DNA of 64,000 nt from Mesorhizobium terrae (GTDB lineage: Bacteria; Pseudomonadota; Alphaproteobacteria; Rhizobiales; Rhizobiaceae): positions 229,639 through 293,638 of the forward strand of contig NZ_CP044217.1 of the NCBI RefSeq assembly GCF_008727715.1, given 5' to 3'. Shown piece by piece: positions 40,935 through 50,612 of this stretch; the first letter of the stretch is position 1, and the number at the start of each line of letters is the position of its first letter. The notes under the pieces are model-generated. The model saw only the letters and a list, made by a program, of their open reading frames with translations. It did no database searches and was not told where the DNA came from. Made by a program: the position numbers and the translations under genes.

Positions 40935-41800
40935 GCGAACAAGCCGATCTGGAATCGCCGATCGCCAAAGGGATGTTTGGAAGGATTTCGCGAGCGCGCC
41001 CCACAAAGCCCGGAGAAATTTACGGGGTGCCCGGGCAAGGTAATACACTTTGGCTCTCGGCCTTGTCGATCGCTTTTTTCTTCGCCGTCTGGTGGCTGGT
41101 CACGGAAATGGGCTGGGTCAGACCGCTGTTCGTACCCTCGCCAGTCTCGATTGTCAGGAAATTCTTCGAGATCTGGAACAGCGGCTTCACCGGCACGCCG
41201 TTCGTTGAGCATGTGCTTATATCGACCGCGCGCGTGTTCGGCGCGTTCTTGCTGGCCTGCGCGATCGGCCTACCGCTCGGGCTTGCGATGGGAATGAGCC
41301 CGGTGGTGCGTGGCATCTTCGACCCTCCTATCGAGTTTTACCGGCCGATCCCGCCGCTGGCCTACCTCCCACTGATGATCATCTGGTTCGGCATTGGCGA
41401 AATGTCGAAGGTGCTGCTGATTTTTCTATCAGTGTTCGCACCGGTCGTGCTCGGCGCCCGCTCTGGCGTGCGTTCCGCGGCGATCGAGCAGATCCACGCA
41501 GCCTATTCCTTCGGAGCGACGCGCTGGCAGGTGATGCGCTACGTCATTCTGCCGTCTGCATTGCCAGAGATACTGACCGCTATGAGGATCGGTATCGGTT
41601 TCGGTTGGACCACACTCGTCGCCGCAGAGATGGTCGCTGCCACCAAGGGCCTCGGCTACATGGTGCTGTCCGCGAGCCAGTTCCTGCAGACGCCGGTCGT
41701 TATCCTGGGCATCTTCATTATCGCCATCATCGCTTTTGCCTTCGACCTTTTGATGCGGTTCCTTGAACGACGTCTCGTGCCCTGGAAGGGCAGGATGTAA
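40931..41800 (+). CDS. tauC: Tau-like ABC transporter permease, 289 aa
   Basis: Six or so hydrophobic segments, starting LWLSALSIAFFFAVWWLVTEMGW, and the EAA loop (SAAIEQIHAAYSFGATRWQVMRYVILPSALPEILTAMRIGIGFGWTTLVAAEM) define a TauC/SsuC-type permease. The N-terminal 30 residues are soluble. It completes the importer and is translationally coupled to the ATPase gene. The following dehydrogenase gene starts 18 bases later, so all belong to one operon. Confidence 0.9.
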   Translation: MSEQADLESPIAKGMFGRISRARPTKPGEIYGVPGQGNTLWLSALSIAFFFAVWWLVTEMGWVRPLFVPSPVSIVRKFFEIWNSGFTGTPFVEHVLISTARVFGAFLLACAIGLPLGLAMGMSPVVRGIFDPPIEFYRPIPPLAYLPLMIIWFGIGEMSKVLLIFLSVFAPVVLGARSGVRSAAIEQIHAAYSFGATRWQVMRYVILPSALPEILTAMRIGIGFGWTTLVAAEMVAATKGLGYMVLSASQFLQTPVVILGIFIIAIIAFAFDLLMRFLERRLVPWKGRM

Positions 41801-41818
41801 CCGGAAAGCCAAACCCCT

Positions 41819-43105
41819 ATGAAATATCTTAAAAGAGCCGCGCGAACGGCGGAAGCGGATCAATCTGACGTTAGCGCCGCTGTCCAGAAAATATTGTCGG
41901 AGATCAAGATCAATGGCGAAGCAGCCGCACGCTGCTACGCCAAGGAGTTCGATAAATGGGACGGCGAAATCGTTATTTCGCAAGAACAGCGTAAGGCGGC
42001 AGCGGCCTTCCTGCCAGATCAGCTAAAGGCCGATATCCACTTCGCCCATGACAATGTCCGCCGCTTCGCCGAGGCGCAGCTAGCAACCGCCACGGATTTC
42101 GCGGTGGAAATCCTGCCGGGTTTGACGGCGGGGCAGAAGCAAATCCCGGTTTCTTCAGCGGGCTGCTATGTCCCAGGCGGCCGCTATAGTCACGTGGCGA
42201 GCGCGATCATGACGATCACCACGGCGAAGGTTGCGGGCGTGTCCCATATTGCCGCTTGTTCACCGCCGCGCCCGGGTGTTGGGATCCCGGCTGCGATTGT
42301 CTACACGATGGATCTGTGCGGCGCCGATATCATCCTGAATATGGGCGGCGTGCAGGGCGTCGCCGCAATCGCGAACGGCCTGTTCGGCGTCAGGAAGGCT
42401 GATATTCTCGTCGGCCCGGGCAACCAATATGTCGCGGAGGCTAAGCGCATCCTATTTGGCCAGATCGGTATCGACATGGTCGCCGGTCCGACGGACAGCA
42501 TGGTGATCGCCGACACGACAGCCGACGCCGAACTGGTCGCCGCGGATCTGATTGGGCAGGCCGAGCACGGCTGGAATTCGCCGGTCTGGCTCGTTTCTTC
42601 AGATGCGGCGCTTGCCGCGCGCGTGATGACCCTCGTGCCCGAGCTGATCGAGGCGCTACCCCAACCGAACCGAGACAGCGCCCGGGCGGCATGGGCCGAT
42701 TTCGCTGAAATCATCCTATGCGCGGACGCTGAGGAGATGGCTACAGTCGCAGATGACTACGCGCCCGAGCATTTGCATGTCCAGGCCGACGATCTCGACT
42801 GGTGGCTCAATCGCCTGCGCGCATATGGGTCGCTCTTTCTCGGCGAGGAGACCACGGTGGCCTTCGGGGACAAAACATCGGGCCCCAACCATGTCCTGCC
42901 CACCTCCGGGGCCGCGCGCTACACTGGTGGGCTGTCGGTGCACAAGTTCATGAAAACCGTGACGTGGCAACGGGCAACCCGTGCCGCAGCACGCCCCTTG
43001 GCGGAGGCCACGGCGCGAATTTCGCGGCTGGAAGGCATGGAGGGTCATGCAAGGACGGCCGACATCCGGCTCACAAAGTTTTTTCCCTCAAGAGCTTCAA
43101 TCTAA
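41819..43105 (+). CDS. hpsN: HpsN/HisD-like NAD-dependent alcohol-to-acid dehydrogenase, 428 aa
   Basis: The sequence is a full HisD-fold enzyme. The zinc and catalytic residues known from histidinol dehydrogenase are visible: Q and H in GQAEHG, E-H in YAPEHLHVQ, D in FGDKTSGPNHVLPT, and the C-terminal H in EGMEGHA. GCYVPGGRYSHVASAIM is the NAD-binding region. In sulfonate operons this family contains HpsN, which oxidises dihydroxypropanesulfonate to sulfolactate. Because HisD itself oxidises an amino alcohol to an amino acid, oxidation of cysteinolate to cysteate is an equally reasonable guess here, next to a cysteate lyase. It is the last gene of the operon. True HisD is unlikely, as no other histidine genes are near. 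Confidence 0.85.
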   Translation: MKYLKRAARTAEADQSDVSAAVQKILSEIKINGEAAARCYAKEFDKWDGEIVISQEQRKAAAAFLPDQLKADIHFAHDNVRRFAEAQLATATDFAVEILPGLTAGQKQIPVSSAGCYVPGGRYSHVASAIMTITTAKVAGVSHIAACSPPRPGVGIPAAIVYTMDLCGADIILNMGGVQGVAAIANGLFGVRKADILVGPGNQYVAEAKRILFGQIGIDMVAGPTDSMVIADTTADAELVAADLIGQAEHGWNSPVWLVSSDAALAARVMTLVPELIEALPQPNRDSARAAWADFAEIILCADAEEMATVADDYAPEHLHVQADDLDWWLNRLRAYGSLFLGEETTVAFGDKTSGPNHVLPTSGAARYTGGLSVHKFMKTVTWQRATRAAARPLAEATARISRLEGMEGHARTADIRLTKFFPSRASI

Positions 43106-43233
43106 GCGCCGCGAATGTTGATTAATGAGGGTGTGGCGTCAATCTGATATGACGTGTGATGATCTACGGTTTGCGGAACGGCGTAGTCTGAGGAGTGCTA
43201 CGATTCCAATCGCTCGCCAGTGCGTTCGACAAT

Positions 43234-44172
43234 CTATTTGCGGGAGAAATTCGACCGGCCAGTATCGATTTGCCTTGAGGCTTGCGCCAGACGCCGCCGG
43301 AAAGCTCCCGGCTGGCTGCCAAAACGCTGCGCAAAAGCTTCGTAGAAGCGTGAAAGGGACCCGAAACCCGACTCAAATGCAACATTTGCGATCGGCATGT
43401 CGGTTGCGATCAGCAAGGACTGCGCCGTATCGAGCCGCTGGCGCACGATCGACTGGTTGATCGTCAGGCCGACTGCGCGCTTGTAGATAGTCATCGCGTA
43501 GTTGGTATGTAGATTAACTGAGCGCGCAACATGCTCGACTGTGATGGCCTCCAACGCGTTCTCGCTAATGAAGCGGGCCATACGTTCGACGTGGACTATC
43601 CTTTCGCCGTCGCCGTGGTGAGCCACATTCATGGCCTCGCCCACCTGTCTCAGATCGCGCCACCCTTCCCGATCAAGGCGGCGAACACGGGCTGTCAATT
43701 CGTCGCGCACGATCTGCTCCAGCGCGGTGTCCCTCGAAAGGAGCTCGTCTCGCCAGCGCCTGAAAATATCATGGTCGTAGCTTTTGATATCGAGCGCCTC
43801 GATCATGGCTCCACGAAACACCGCCTCGCGAAAGCTGCTGAGGCTCGGCAAGCCCAAAAAAACCGACATCGGAACATAGAGGCAGACAAAATGCGTCGGC
43901 TCGTCGAGTTCGATGACCTGATGCGGGATCATGCCCCAAAACAGCACCAGACGGCCGGCAGACACCGTCAGTTCACGTCCGTCGAACCAGTAGGTCATAC
44001 GGCCGTCGAGCACGAAGTTGAATTCGATCTGGCTGTGCATGTGGGGGCCAGGCATGCGCATCACACGATCGCTCGACCCAGCGCAAAATCTGTGATCGCC
44101 GAACACCACCAGCGGATGTGCCGGATTCAGTTCCGGATGCGCCGGAACGCTTTCGTCTTGAGGAGACCGCAT
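43234..44172 (-). CDS. AraC family regulator of the galactoside operon, 312 aa
   Basis: The N-terminal cupin-like sensor (MRMPGPHMHSQIEFNFVLDGRMTYWFDGRELTVSAGRLVLFWGMIPHQVIE) is followed by a C-terminal double helix-turn-helix (ITVEHVARSVNLHTNYAMTIYKRAVGLTINQSIVRQRLDTAQSLLIATDMPIANVAFESGFGSLSRFYEAFAQRFG). The domain order and GPHMHSQIE motif resemble MelR-type regulators of melibiose use. It is divergent from the binding-protein gene with 162 bases between, and probably activates the galactoside operon when an alpha- or beta-galactoside binds. It converges with the sulfonate operon, 128 bases away. Confidence 0.92.
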   Translation of the reverse strand: MRSPQDESVPAHPELNPAHPLVVFGDHRFCAGSSDRVMRMPGPHMHSQIEFNFVLDGRMTYWFDGRELTVSAGRLVLFWGMIPHQVIELDEPTHFVCLYVPMSVFLGLPSLSSFREAVFRGAMIEALDIKSYDHDIFRRWRDELLSRDTALEQIVRDELTARVRRLDREGWRDLRQVGEAMNVAHHGDGERIVHVERMARFISENALEAITVEHVARSVNLHTNYAMTIYKRAVGLTINQSIVRQRLDTAQSLLIATDMPIANVAFESGFGSLSRFYEAFAQRFGSQPGAFRRRLAQASRQIDTGRSNFSRK

Positions 44173-44334
44173 CTCGACGCCGGGCCTACCTTAGAAAACC
44201 GGAAGAATGCTCAAAAAACTCGGTAGAAGCTTACGGCATTCACGGTCAGATTCAAGCCGCTCACGCTACGTCGCCAAAATGACGCGTGAGGCTGGCGGCG
44301 TCTGAAACAGTCGCCGCTTCAAGGGAGGAACAAC

Positions 44335-45567
44335 ATGAACAGCTTGAAAAGCTTGGCTGGGCTGGTGCTCGGCGTCGCCATGACTTGCGCGCCGGCGGTC
44401 GCCGGCGAGATCGTGCTGAATTCGGACCAGTCAGATCCAGCGCCGAAGAAGGCAATGGAGCAGTTGATTGCAGATTTCGAAAAAGCCAATCCCGGCGTTA
44501 CAGTGAAATGGAACAATTTCGACCACGAAGGCTACAAGGCGGCAATCCGTAACTTCCTGACCGCCGATCCGCCCGACGTCGCGGCCTGGTACGCCGGCAA
44601 CCGAATGGCGCCCTTCGTCAAGGCCGGGCTGTTCGAGGACGTCACCGACGTCTGGACCGCCAATGGGCTGGACGACCAGTTGAAGTCCGCCGCCTCGGCC
44701 TTGACCATCGACGGCAAGAAGTGGGGCGTCCCCTACACTTACTATCAGTGGGGCATCTACTACCGGAAGGATGTCTTTGCCAAAGAAGGCATAACGCCTC
44801 CAAAGAACTGGGAAGAGCTGATGGCGGCATGCGCCAAGCTGAAGGCGGACGGCATCACGCCTTTCGCCATCGGCACCAAGGCCCTGTGGCCGACCGGCGG
44901 GTGGTTCGACTATCTGGACCTGCGCGTCAACGGCTATGAGTTCCACATGGACCTGACCGCCGGCAAGGTGCCCTACACCGATCCCAAGGTGAAGGCAGTC
45001 TTCGCGAAGTGGGCTGAGTTGGTGAAGCCGGGTTATTTCCTGGAGAATCACGCCGCGCTCGACTGGCAGGACGCAATCCCGCAATTCGTACAGGGCAAGG
45101 CGGCAATGTATCTCATGGGCAATTTCGCGGTTGCGCCGATGAAGGACGGCGGCTTGAAAGAAGACCAGATCGGCTTCCTGCAGTTCCCCGAGATAACGGC
45201 CGGACTGCCGATGGCGGAAGACGCGCCGACCGATACCTTTCATATTCCCTCAGGTGCCAAGAACAAGGACGACGCCCGGAAATTCCTGGCCTTCCTGGCC
45301 TCGCCGGGCGCTCAGACCAAAATGAACGACATTCTTGGCCAGCTTCCGGTCAACAACACGTCGGCGAAACCGAGCGATCCGTTCCTTGAAGCCGGTTTTA
45401 TCATGCTGTCAAACGCGCACGGTCTGGCGCAGTTCTATGACCGCGACGCGCCGGCCGAAATGGCAAAGGCCGGAATGGAAGGCTTCCAGGAGTTCATGGT
45501 CAAGCCCGACAAGATTGACGCCATCCTGGATCGTCTCGAGAAGGCGCGACAAAAAATCTACAAATAG
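44335..45567 (+). CDS. sugar ABC transporter substrate-binding protein, 410 aa
   Basis: A signal peptide (MNSLKSLAGLVLGVAMTCAPAVA) precedes a family-1 solute-binding protein: ADFEKANPGVTVKWNNFDHEGYKAAIRNFLTADPPDVAAWYAGNRMAPFV, and WGVPYTYYQWGIYYRKDVFAKEGITPPKNWEELM. GGGAGGAAC lies just before the ATG. It is the first gene of the operon, and the linked GH36 and GH42 enzymes point to galactosides such as melibiose, raffinose or lactose as ligands. A hairpin terminator with a T-run follows and should make this product more abundant than the downstream ones. Confidence 0.9.
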   Translation: MNSLKSLAGLVLGVAMTCAPAVAGEIVLNSDQSDPAPKKAMEQLIADFEKANPGVTVKWNNFDHEGYKAAIRNFLTADPPDVAAWYAGNRMAPFVKAGLFEDVTDVWTANGLDDQLKSAASALTIDGKKWGVPYTYYQWGIYYRKDVFAKEGITPPKNWEELMAACAKLKADGITPFAIGTKALWPTGGWFDYLDLRVNGYEFHMDLTAGKVPYTDPKVKAVFAKWAELVKPGYFLENHAALDWQDAIPQFVQGKAAMYLMGNFAVAPMKDGGLKEDQIGFLQFPEITAGLPMAEDAPTDTFHIPSGAKNKDDARKFLAFLASPGAQTKMNDILGQLPVNNTSAKPSDPFLEAGFIMLSNAHGLAQFYDRDAPAEMAKAGMEGFQEFMVKPDKIDAILDRLEKARQKIYK

Positions 45568-45580
45568 CGCCTGATCGGCG

Positions 45581-45618
45581 GGAGCCGGGCATCTCTCTCC
45601 CTTGCCCGGCTCCTTTTT
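45581..45618 (+). terminator. intrinsic terminator between binding-protein and permease genes
   Basis: An 11-bp perfect stem (GGAGCCGGGCA / TGCCCGGCTCC) with an 11-base loop, followed directly by TTTTT. It lies 14 bases past the binding-protein stop and 27 bases before the permease start, so it is probably a partial terminator inside the operon. Confidence 0.85.
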
Positions 45619-45644
45619 CAACCGGTATCGCAACGGTAGGCGCC

Positions 45645-46553
45645 ATGAGCGTATATCAACATTCATTCGCCAGGGCCGCAAAGGGCTGGCGCAAACGTCT
45701 GGCCCCTTGGCTTTTTCTGGCCCCCGGGCTCCTGTTCTTTGCGGTATACGTCGTAGTTCCGATCTTCCGGTCGATCTGGATAAGCTTCTACGAGTGGGAC
45801 GGATTGTCGGCTGCCACCTGGATCGGTGTCGCCAACTATCGGGAGCTTCTGAGTGACGACGCCTTCTACACGTCGCTCTACAACAACATTCTTTGGCTGG
45901 TCTTGTATCTTCTTGCCGTGCCGGCCGGTCTCGGCGTTGCCCTTTTCCTGAACCAGACCGTCACCGGTATCCGCCTCTACAAGTCGCTCTTCTTCTTTCC
46001 GTTCGTGATCAGCCAGGTGGTCGTCGGCCTGATCTTCACGTGGTTTTACGCGCCAAACTTCGGTCTCTTTTCCAAGCTGATCGAAGACATCACCGGCCAG
46101 CAGATCGCAATTCTCGGCGACGAGCGCTTCGTCACCTTTGGCATCATTGCCGCCGGTCTCTGGCCGCAGATCGCGTACTGCATGATCCTCTACCTGACCG
46201 GCTTGAACAACATCAATCCCGAACAGGTCGAGGCGGCGCGCATGGACGGCGCCAAGGGGTGGTCGATGCTGTGGAACATCGTCATCCCGCAACTCAGGCC
46301 AGCCACTTTCATCGCGGTCGTGGTGACGGTCATCGGCGCGCTGCGTTCGTTCGACCTGGTGTCGATCATGACGGACGGCGGTCCCTATGGCTCGAGCCGC
46401 GTCCTGTCCTTCTACATGTACGAGGAGGCTTTGTCGGAATACGGCTACCGGATGGGCTACGGCGCGGCGATAGCGGTCGTCTTATTTGCCATCATGATGA
46501 TCTTCATCACGTTTTTCATCTTCCGGATGCTGAGGCAGGAGAGGAACACGTAA
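45645..46553 (+). CDS. sugar ABC transporter permease, MalF/UgpA type, 302 aa
   Basis: Six transmembrane segments (first: LAPWLFLAPGLLFFAVYVVVPIFRSIWISF) and an EAA loop (NPEQVEAARMDGAKGWSMLWNIVIPQLRPATFIAVVVTVIGALRSFD) mark a MalF-type permease. Its TAA overlaps the ATG of the second permease by one base, so the two are made together and form the membrane channel with the ATPase at 49515. A short N-terminal cytoplasmic stretch (YQHSFARAAKGWRKR) precedes the first segment. Confidence 0.92.
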   Translation: MSVYQHSFARAAKGWRKRLAPWLFLAPGLLFFAVYVVVPIFRSIWISFYEWDGLSAATWIGVANYRELLSDDAFYTSLYNNILWLVLYLLAVPAGLGVALFLNQTVTGIRLYKSLFFFPFVISQVVVGLIFTWFYAPNFGLFSKLIEDITGQQIAILGDERFVTFGIIAAGLWPQIAYCMILYLTGLNNINPEQVEAARMDGAKGWSMLWNIVIPQLRPATFIAVVVTVIGALRSFDLVSIMTDGGPYGSSRVLSFYMYEEALSEYGYRMGYGAAIAVVLFAIMMIFITFFIFRMLRQERNT

Positions 46554-47404
46554 TGTTTCCGACACCCGTTCAAAAGGCTCGGCCGTGGGTAAGGGTCGGC
46601 TACCAGGTCGGTCTTCCGGTGGCCCTGGCGGTCTGGCTGCTACCACTGATCGGAGTGGCGGTCACCTCCGTTCGTCCCGCCGGCGATCTGGCCGCGGGCA
46701 ACTATTTTGGCATCCCATCCGGCTTTGCAGGGGTGGAGAACTACACCGCCGTCTTCAGGGACTCGCCTATCGGCTGGTACATTCTCAATTCCTTCAAGGT
46801 CACCATCCCCACGGTTGTCGGCGCGGTCGCTCTTTCCTGCCTGACCGGCTTCGCGCTCGCGGTCTACAAGTTCCGGGCCAACCTTCTGATCTTCTTTCTC
46901 TTCGTGGCGGGTAATTTCATTCCTTTTCAGATATTGATGGTGCCCGTCCGCGACATGACGCTCAAGATCGGCCTTTACGACACCACGCTGGGGCTGGTCC
47001 TGTTCCATGTCGCCTTCCAGATCGGCTTCTGTACGCTGTTCATGCGCAACTTCATCAAGGGCCTTCCCTTCGCCCTGATCGAATCGGCGCGCGTCGAGGG
47101 CGTATCGGAATGGAAGATCTTTCGGCATGTGGTGCTGCCATTGATGCGACCAGCCATCGCCGCGCTCGCGGTCCTGATCTTCACCTTCGTGTGGAACGAT
47201 TATTTTTGGGCAACCGTCTTGGTGCAGAGCCAGAACGCCATGCCCGTGACGGCCGGCCTTTATTCTCTCAACGGTCAATGGGTCGCCGCCTGGCATCTGG
47301 TGTCGGCGGGCGCCATCGTCGCCGCCCTGCCGCCCGTGATCATGTTCTTCCTGATGCAGCGACATTTCATCGCCGGCCTTACTCTCGGAGCCACCAAGGG
47401 ATGA
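46553..47404 (+). CDS. sugar ABC transporter permease, MalG/UgpE type, 283 aa
   Basis: Starting MFPTPVQKARPWVRVGYQVGLPVALAVWLLPLIGVAVTSVRP, it has six membrane segments and the MalG-type loop LIESARVEGVSEWKIFRHVVLPLMRPAIAALAVLIFTFVWNDYFWATVL. The frame stays open far upstream, but the ATG overlapping the first permease's stop is the family start. Its TGA overlaps the alpha-galactosidase ATG by four bases. Partner of the permease encoded just before it. Confidence 0.92.
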   Translation: MFPTPVQKARPWVRVGYQVGLPVALAVWLLPLIGVAVTSVRPAGDLAAGNYFGIPSGFAGVENYTAVFRDSPIGWYILNSFKVTIPTVVGAVALSCLTGFALAVYKFRANLLIFFLFVAGNFIPFQILMVPVRDMTLKIGLYDTTLGLVLFHVAFQIGFCTLFMRNFIKGLPFALIESARVEGVSEWKIFRHVVLPLMRPAIAALAVLIFTFVWNDYFWATVLVQSQNAMPVTAGLYSLNGQWVAAWHLVSAGAIVAALPPVIMFFLMQRHFIAGLTLGATKG

Positions 47405-49503
47405 GACGCCTCGTCTCGATCGGAAACGAACGGCTATCGCTTGTCCTTGCACTGCAGGACGAGGGCATGCCCGAGATGGTGTATTTTGGCCCCGGGTGCC
47501 CCGGTGAAGAAATCTCTCTTTCCGCCGAGCGCGCGAGCCGTATCAACGGCATGGACGTGTCGGTGCCGAGCGCGGTGCTGTTGCCTGTCGGCGGCCTTGG
47601 CTTCTTCGGCTGGCCGGCGCTGGCCGGGCATCGCAACGGCCGTGACTTCCTGCTGAATTTCCAGGACTGGCAGGTCGAGCACACGACAATGGGCGTGGTG
47701 CTTCGCGGTCTCGACCGGGTTGCCGCGATCGCCGTTGCCTTCGAGCTTGCTATCCACGACTGCGGCGTCGTCGCCACCGCGGTCACCGTTACCAACCACG
47801 GAACCGAAACATACACACTAGACCGGTGCATGGCCGCGACCATGGCGGTGGGCGACGGCCCGGCAGTGCTGACGAGCTTGTCCGGTATGTGGGGGCGGGA
47901 GTTCCGCCTTTCGTCCGAGCCTCTCGGCCGCAGCCTGTGGATGCAGGAGAGCAGGCGCGGCCGTACCTCGCACGACCGGTTCCCGGGTCTTTTTCTGACG
48001 ACCGGACGAACCACATACGCCATCCATGTCGGCGCCAGCGGCAACCACCAGCTCGCCGTCGATCTCATCGATGACGGCCGCCGCCTCGTGCATGGCGGAG
48101 AGCTGTTCGAGCCGGGCGAGGTATTGCTGGAGGCCGGGCAAAGCTACCATAGCCCGCAGGCATATCTCACCGCATCTTTCGACGGGGTCGCCTGCGCAGC
48201 CTCGAGATTGCGCGCTGTCGTAGACGAAGCGATACTGGATTGGCCCGACGCCAAGGCGCCGCCTCGCCCCGTCACGCTCAACACCTGGGAAGGCTCCTAT
48301 TTCGATCATCGGCTGGACGCCCTCAAGGCGCAGGCCGAGGTTGCGGCCGAGCTTGGCGTCGAGCGCTTCGTCCTCGACGACGGCTGGTTCGGCCGACGCG
48401 ACGACGACACGTCCTCGCTCGGAGACTGGAGCGTCGACCACAGGAAGTATCCCTCGGGACTCGAGCCACTGATCGACCACGTCATCGGACTCGGCATGGA
48501 ATTCGGCCTGTGGTTCGAGCCCGAGATGGTCAGTCCCGATTCCGACCTCTATCGGGCGCATCCGGATTGGGCGCTGGGGATCGCCGGCAGGCCGCGCCCT
48601 CTCTCGCGTCAACAGCTGGTGCTCGACCTGACGCGCCAGGAGGTCAGCGACTACCTGTTCGACCGGATCGACGCGATGCTTGGGGCGCACCGCATCTCCT
48701 ACGTCAAATGGGATATGAACCGTGACTTGACCAATGCAGGCGGCTTCGACGGACGAGCCGTGACGGCAAGCCAGACGCGCGCAGTGCACGCGCTGATGGA
48801 CCGCGTGCGCAAGCGCCATCCCGCGGTCGAGATCGAGAGCTGCGCCTCGGGTGGCGGCCGCGCCAACTATGGCGTGCTGCGACATACACACCGCATCTGG
48901 ACGTCGGATTGCACCGATGCCCTGGAACGGCTGGAGATTCAGCGCGGCGCCACGCATTTCTTTCCGCCCTCGATCCTGGGCGCCCACATATCCGGCTCGC
49001 CGAACCATCAGACGGGGCGCCGCCATTCGCTCGCCTTCCGCGCCGTCGTGGCGCTGGCCTATCATCTCGGCGTCGAACTCGATCCACTGACGCTCGCGCC
49101 CGACAAGCGCCGCGAGTTGGCTCAGTGGATCGCGCTGCACAAGCGTCTGCGGCCGCTGCTGCACGCGTCGAGGGCGTCCTTCGCCGGCAATCCGGTCGAC
49201 GGACGCTATGTCTGGGGCGCGGCACTGCCGGACCGAATCGCGCTTTTCGTCGCGCAGGGGCCGACGATGCTGGCGGAGCAGCCACCGCCGCTGCAGGTTG
49301 CCGTGCCTCAGGCAACAGCCCGACGCTGGCGCATCGCAGCAGTTCATCCCGCGGCGCCCGCCTTCGTTCGTTTATCCGCCGGGCAGCAGGCGCTTCTGGC
49401 CGGAGAAAGCGATTTCAGCCTGGACACGTTGCGCCATGCCGGCCTGGCGCTACCGATGCTACGACCCGAGAGTGGCGTCATCCTCGAAATCGAACCCGTT
49501 TAG
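47401..49503 (+). CDS. GH36 alpha-galactosidase, 700 aa
   Basis: The N-terminal beta-sandwich is followed by the catalytic barrel: NTWEGSYFDH, VERFVLDDGWFGRRDDDTSSLGDW, FGLWFEPEMVSPDSDLYRAHPDW, YVKWDMNRDLT (the Asp of KWDMN is the nucleophile), EIESCASGGGRANYGVLRHTHRIWTSDCTDALERLEIQRG (acid/base Asp in SDCTD). All are intact and the length is normal. It releases galactose from alpha-galactosides such as melibiose and raffinose. No signal peptide is seen, so it acts in the cytoplasm on imported sugar. Start ATGA overlaps the permease stop. Placed between the permeases and the ATPase, it is clearly part of the import operon. Confidence 0.92.
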   Translation: MRRLVSIGNERLSLVLALQDEGMPEMVYFGPGCPGEEISLSAERASRINGMDVSVPSAVLLPVGGLGFFGWPALAGHRNGRDFLLNFQDWQVEHTTMGVVLRGLDRVAAIAVAFELAIHDCGVVATAVTVTNHGTETYTLDRCMAATMAVGDGPAVLTSLSGMWGREFRLSSEPLGRSLWMQESRRGRTSHDRFPGLFLTTGRTTYAIHVGASGNHQLAVDLIDDGRRLVHGGELFEPGEVLLEAGQSYHSPQAYLTASFDGVACAASRLRAVVDEAILDWPDAKAPPRPVTLNTWEGSYFDHRLDALKAQAEVAAELGVERFVLDDGWFGRRDDDTSSLGDWSVDHRKYPSGLEPLIDHVIGLGMEFGLWFEPEMVSPDSDLYRAHPDWALGIAGRPRPLSRQQLVLDLTRQEVSDYLFDRIDAMLGAHRISYVKWDMNRDLTNAGGFDGRAVTASQTRAVHALMDRVRKRHPAVEIESCASGGGRANYGVLRHTHRIWTSDCTDALERLEIQRGATHFFPPSILGAHISGSPNHQTGRRHSLAFRAVVALAYHLGVELDPLTLAPDKRRELAQWIALHKRLRPLLHASRASFAGNPVDGRYVWGAALPDRIALFVAQGPTMLAEQPPPLQVAVPQATARRWRIAAVHPAAPAFVRLSAGQQALLAGESDFSLDTLRHAGLALPMLRPESGVILEIEPV

Positions 49504-49514
49504 GAGCCTGAACC

Positions 49515-50611
<1,097 letters not shown>

Positions 50612-50612
<1 letters not shown>

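Noticed and set aside
41819-43105. Annotating the HisD-fold gene as histidinol dehydrogenase of histidine synthesis
   Set aside because: No other his genes are nearby and it ends a sulfonate operon; HpsN-like function is more likely.
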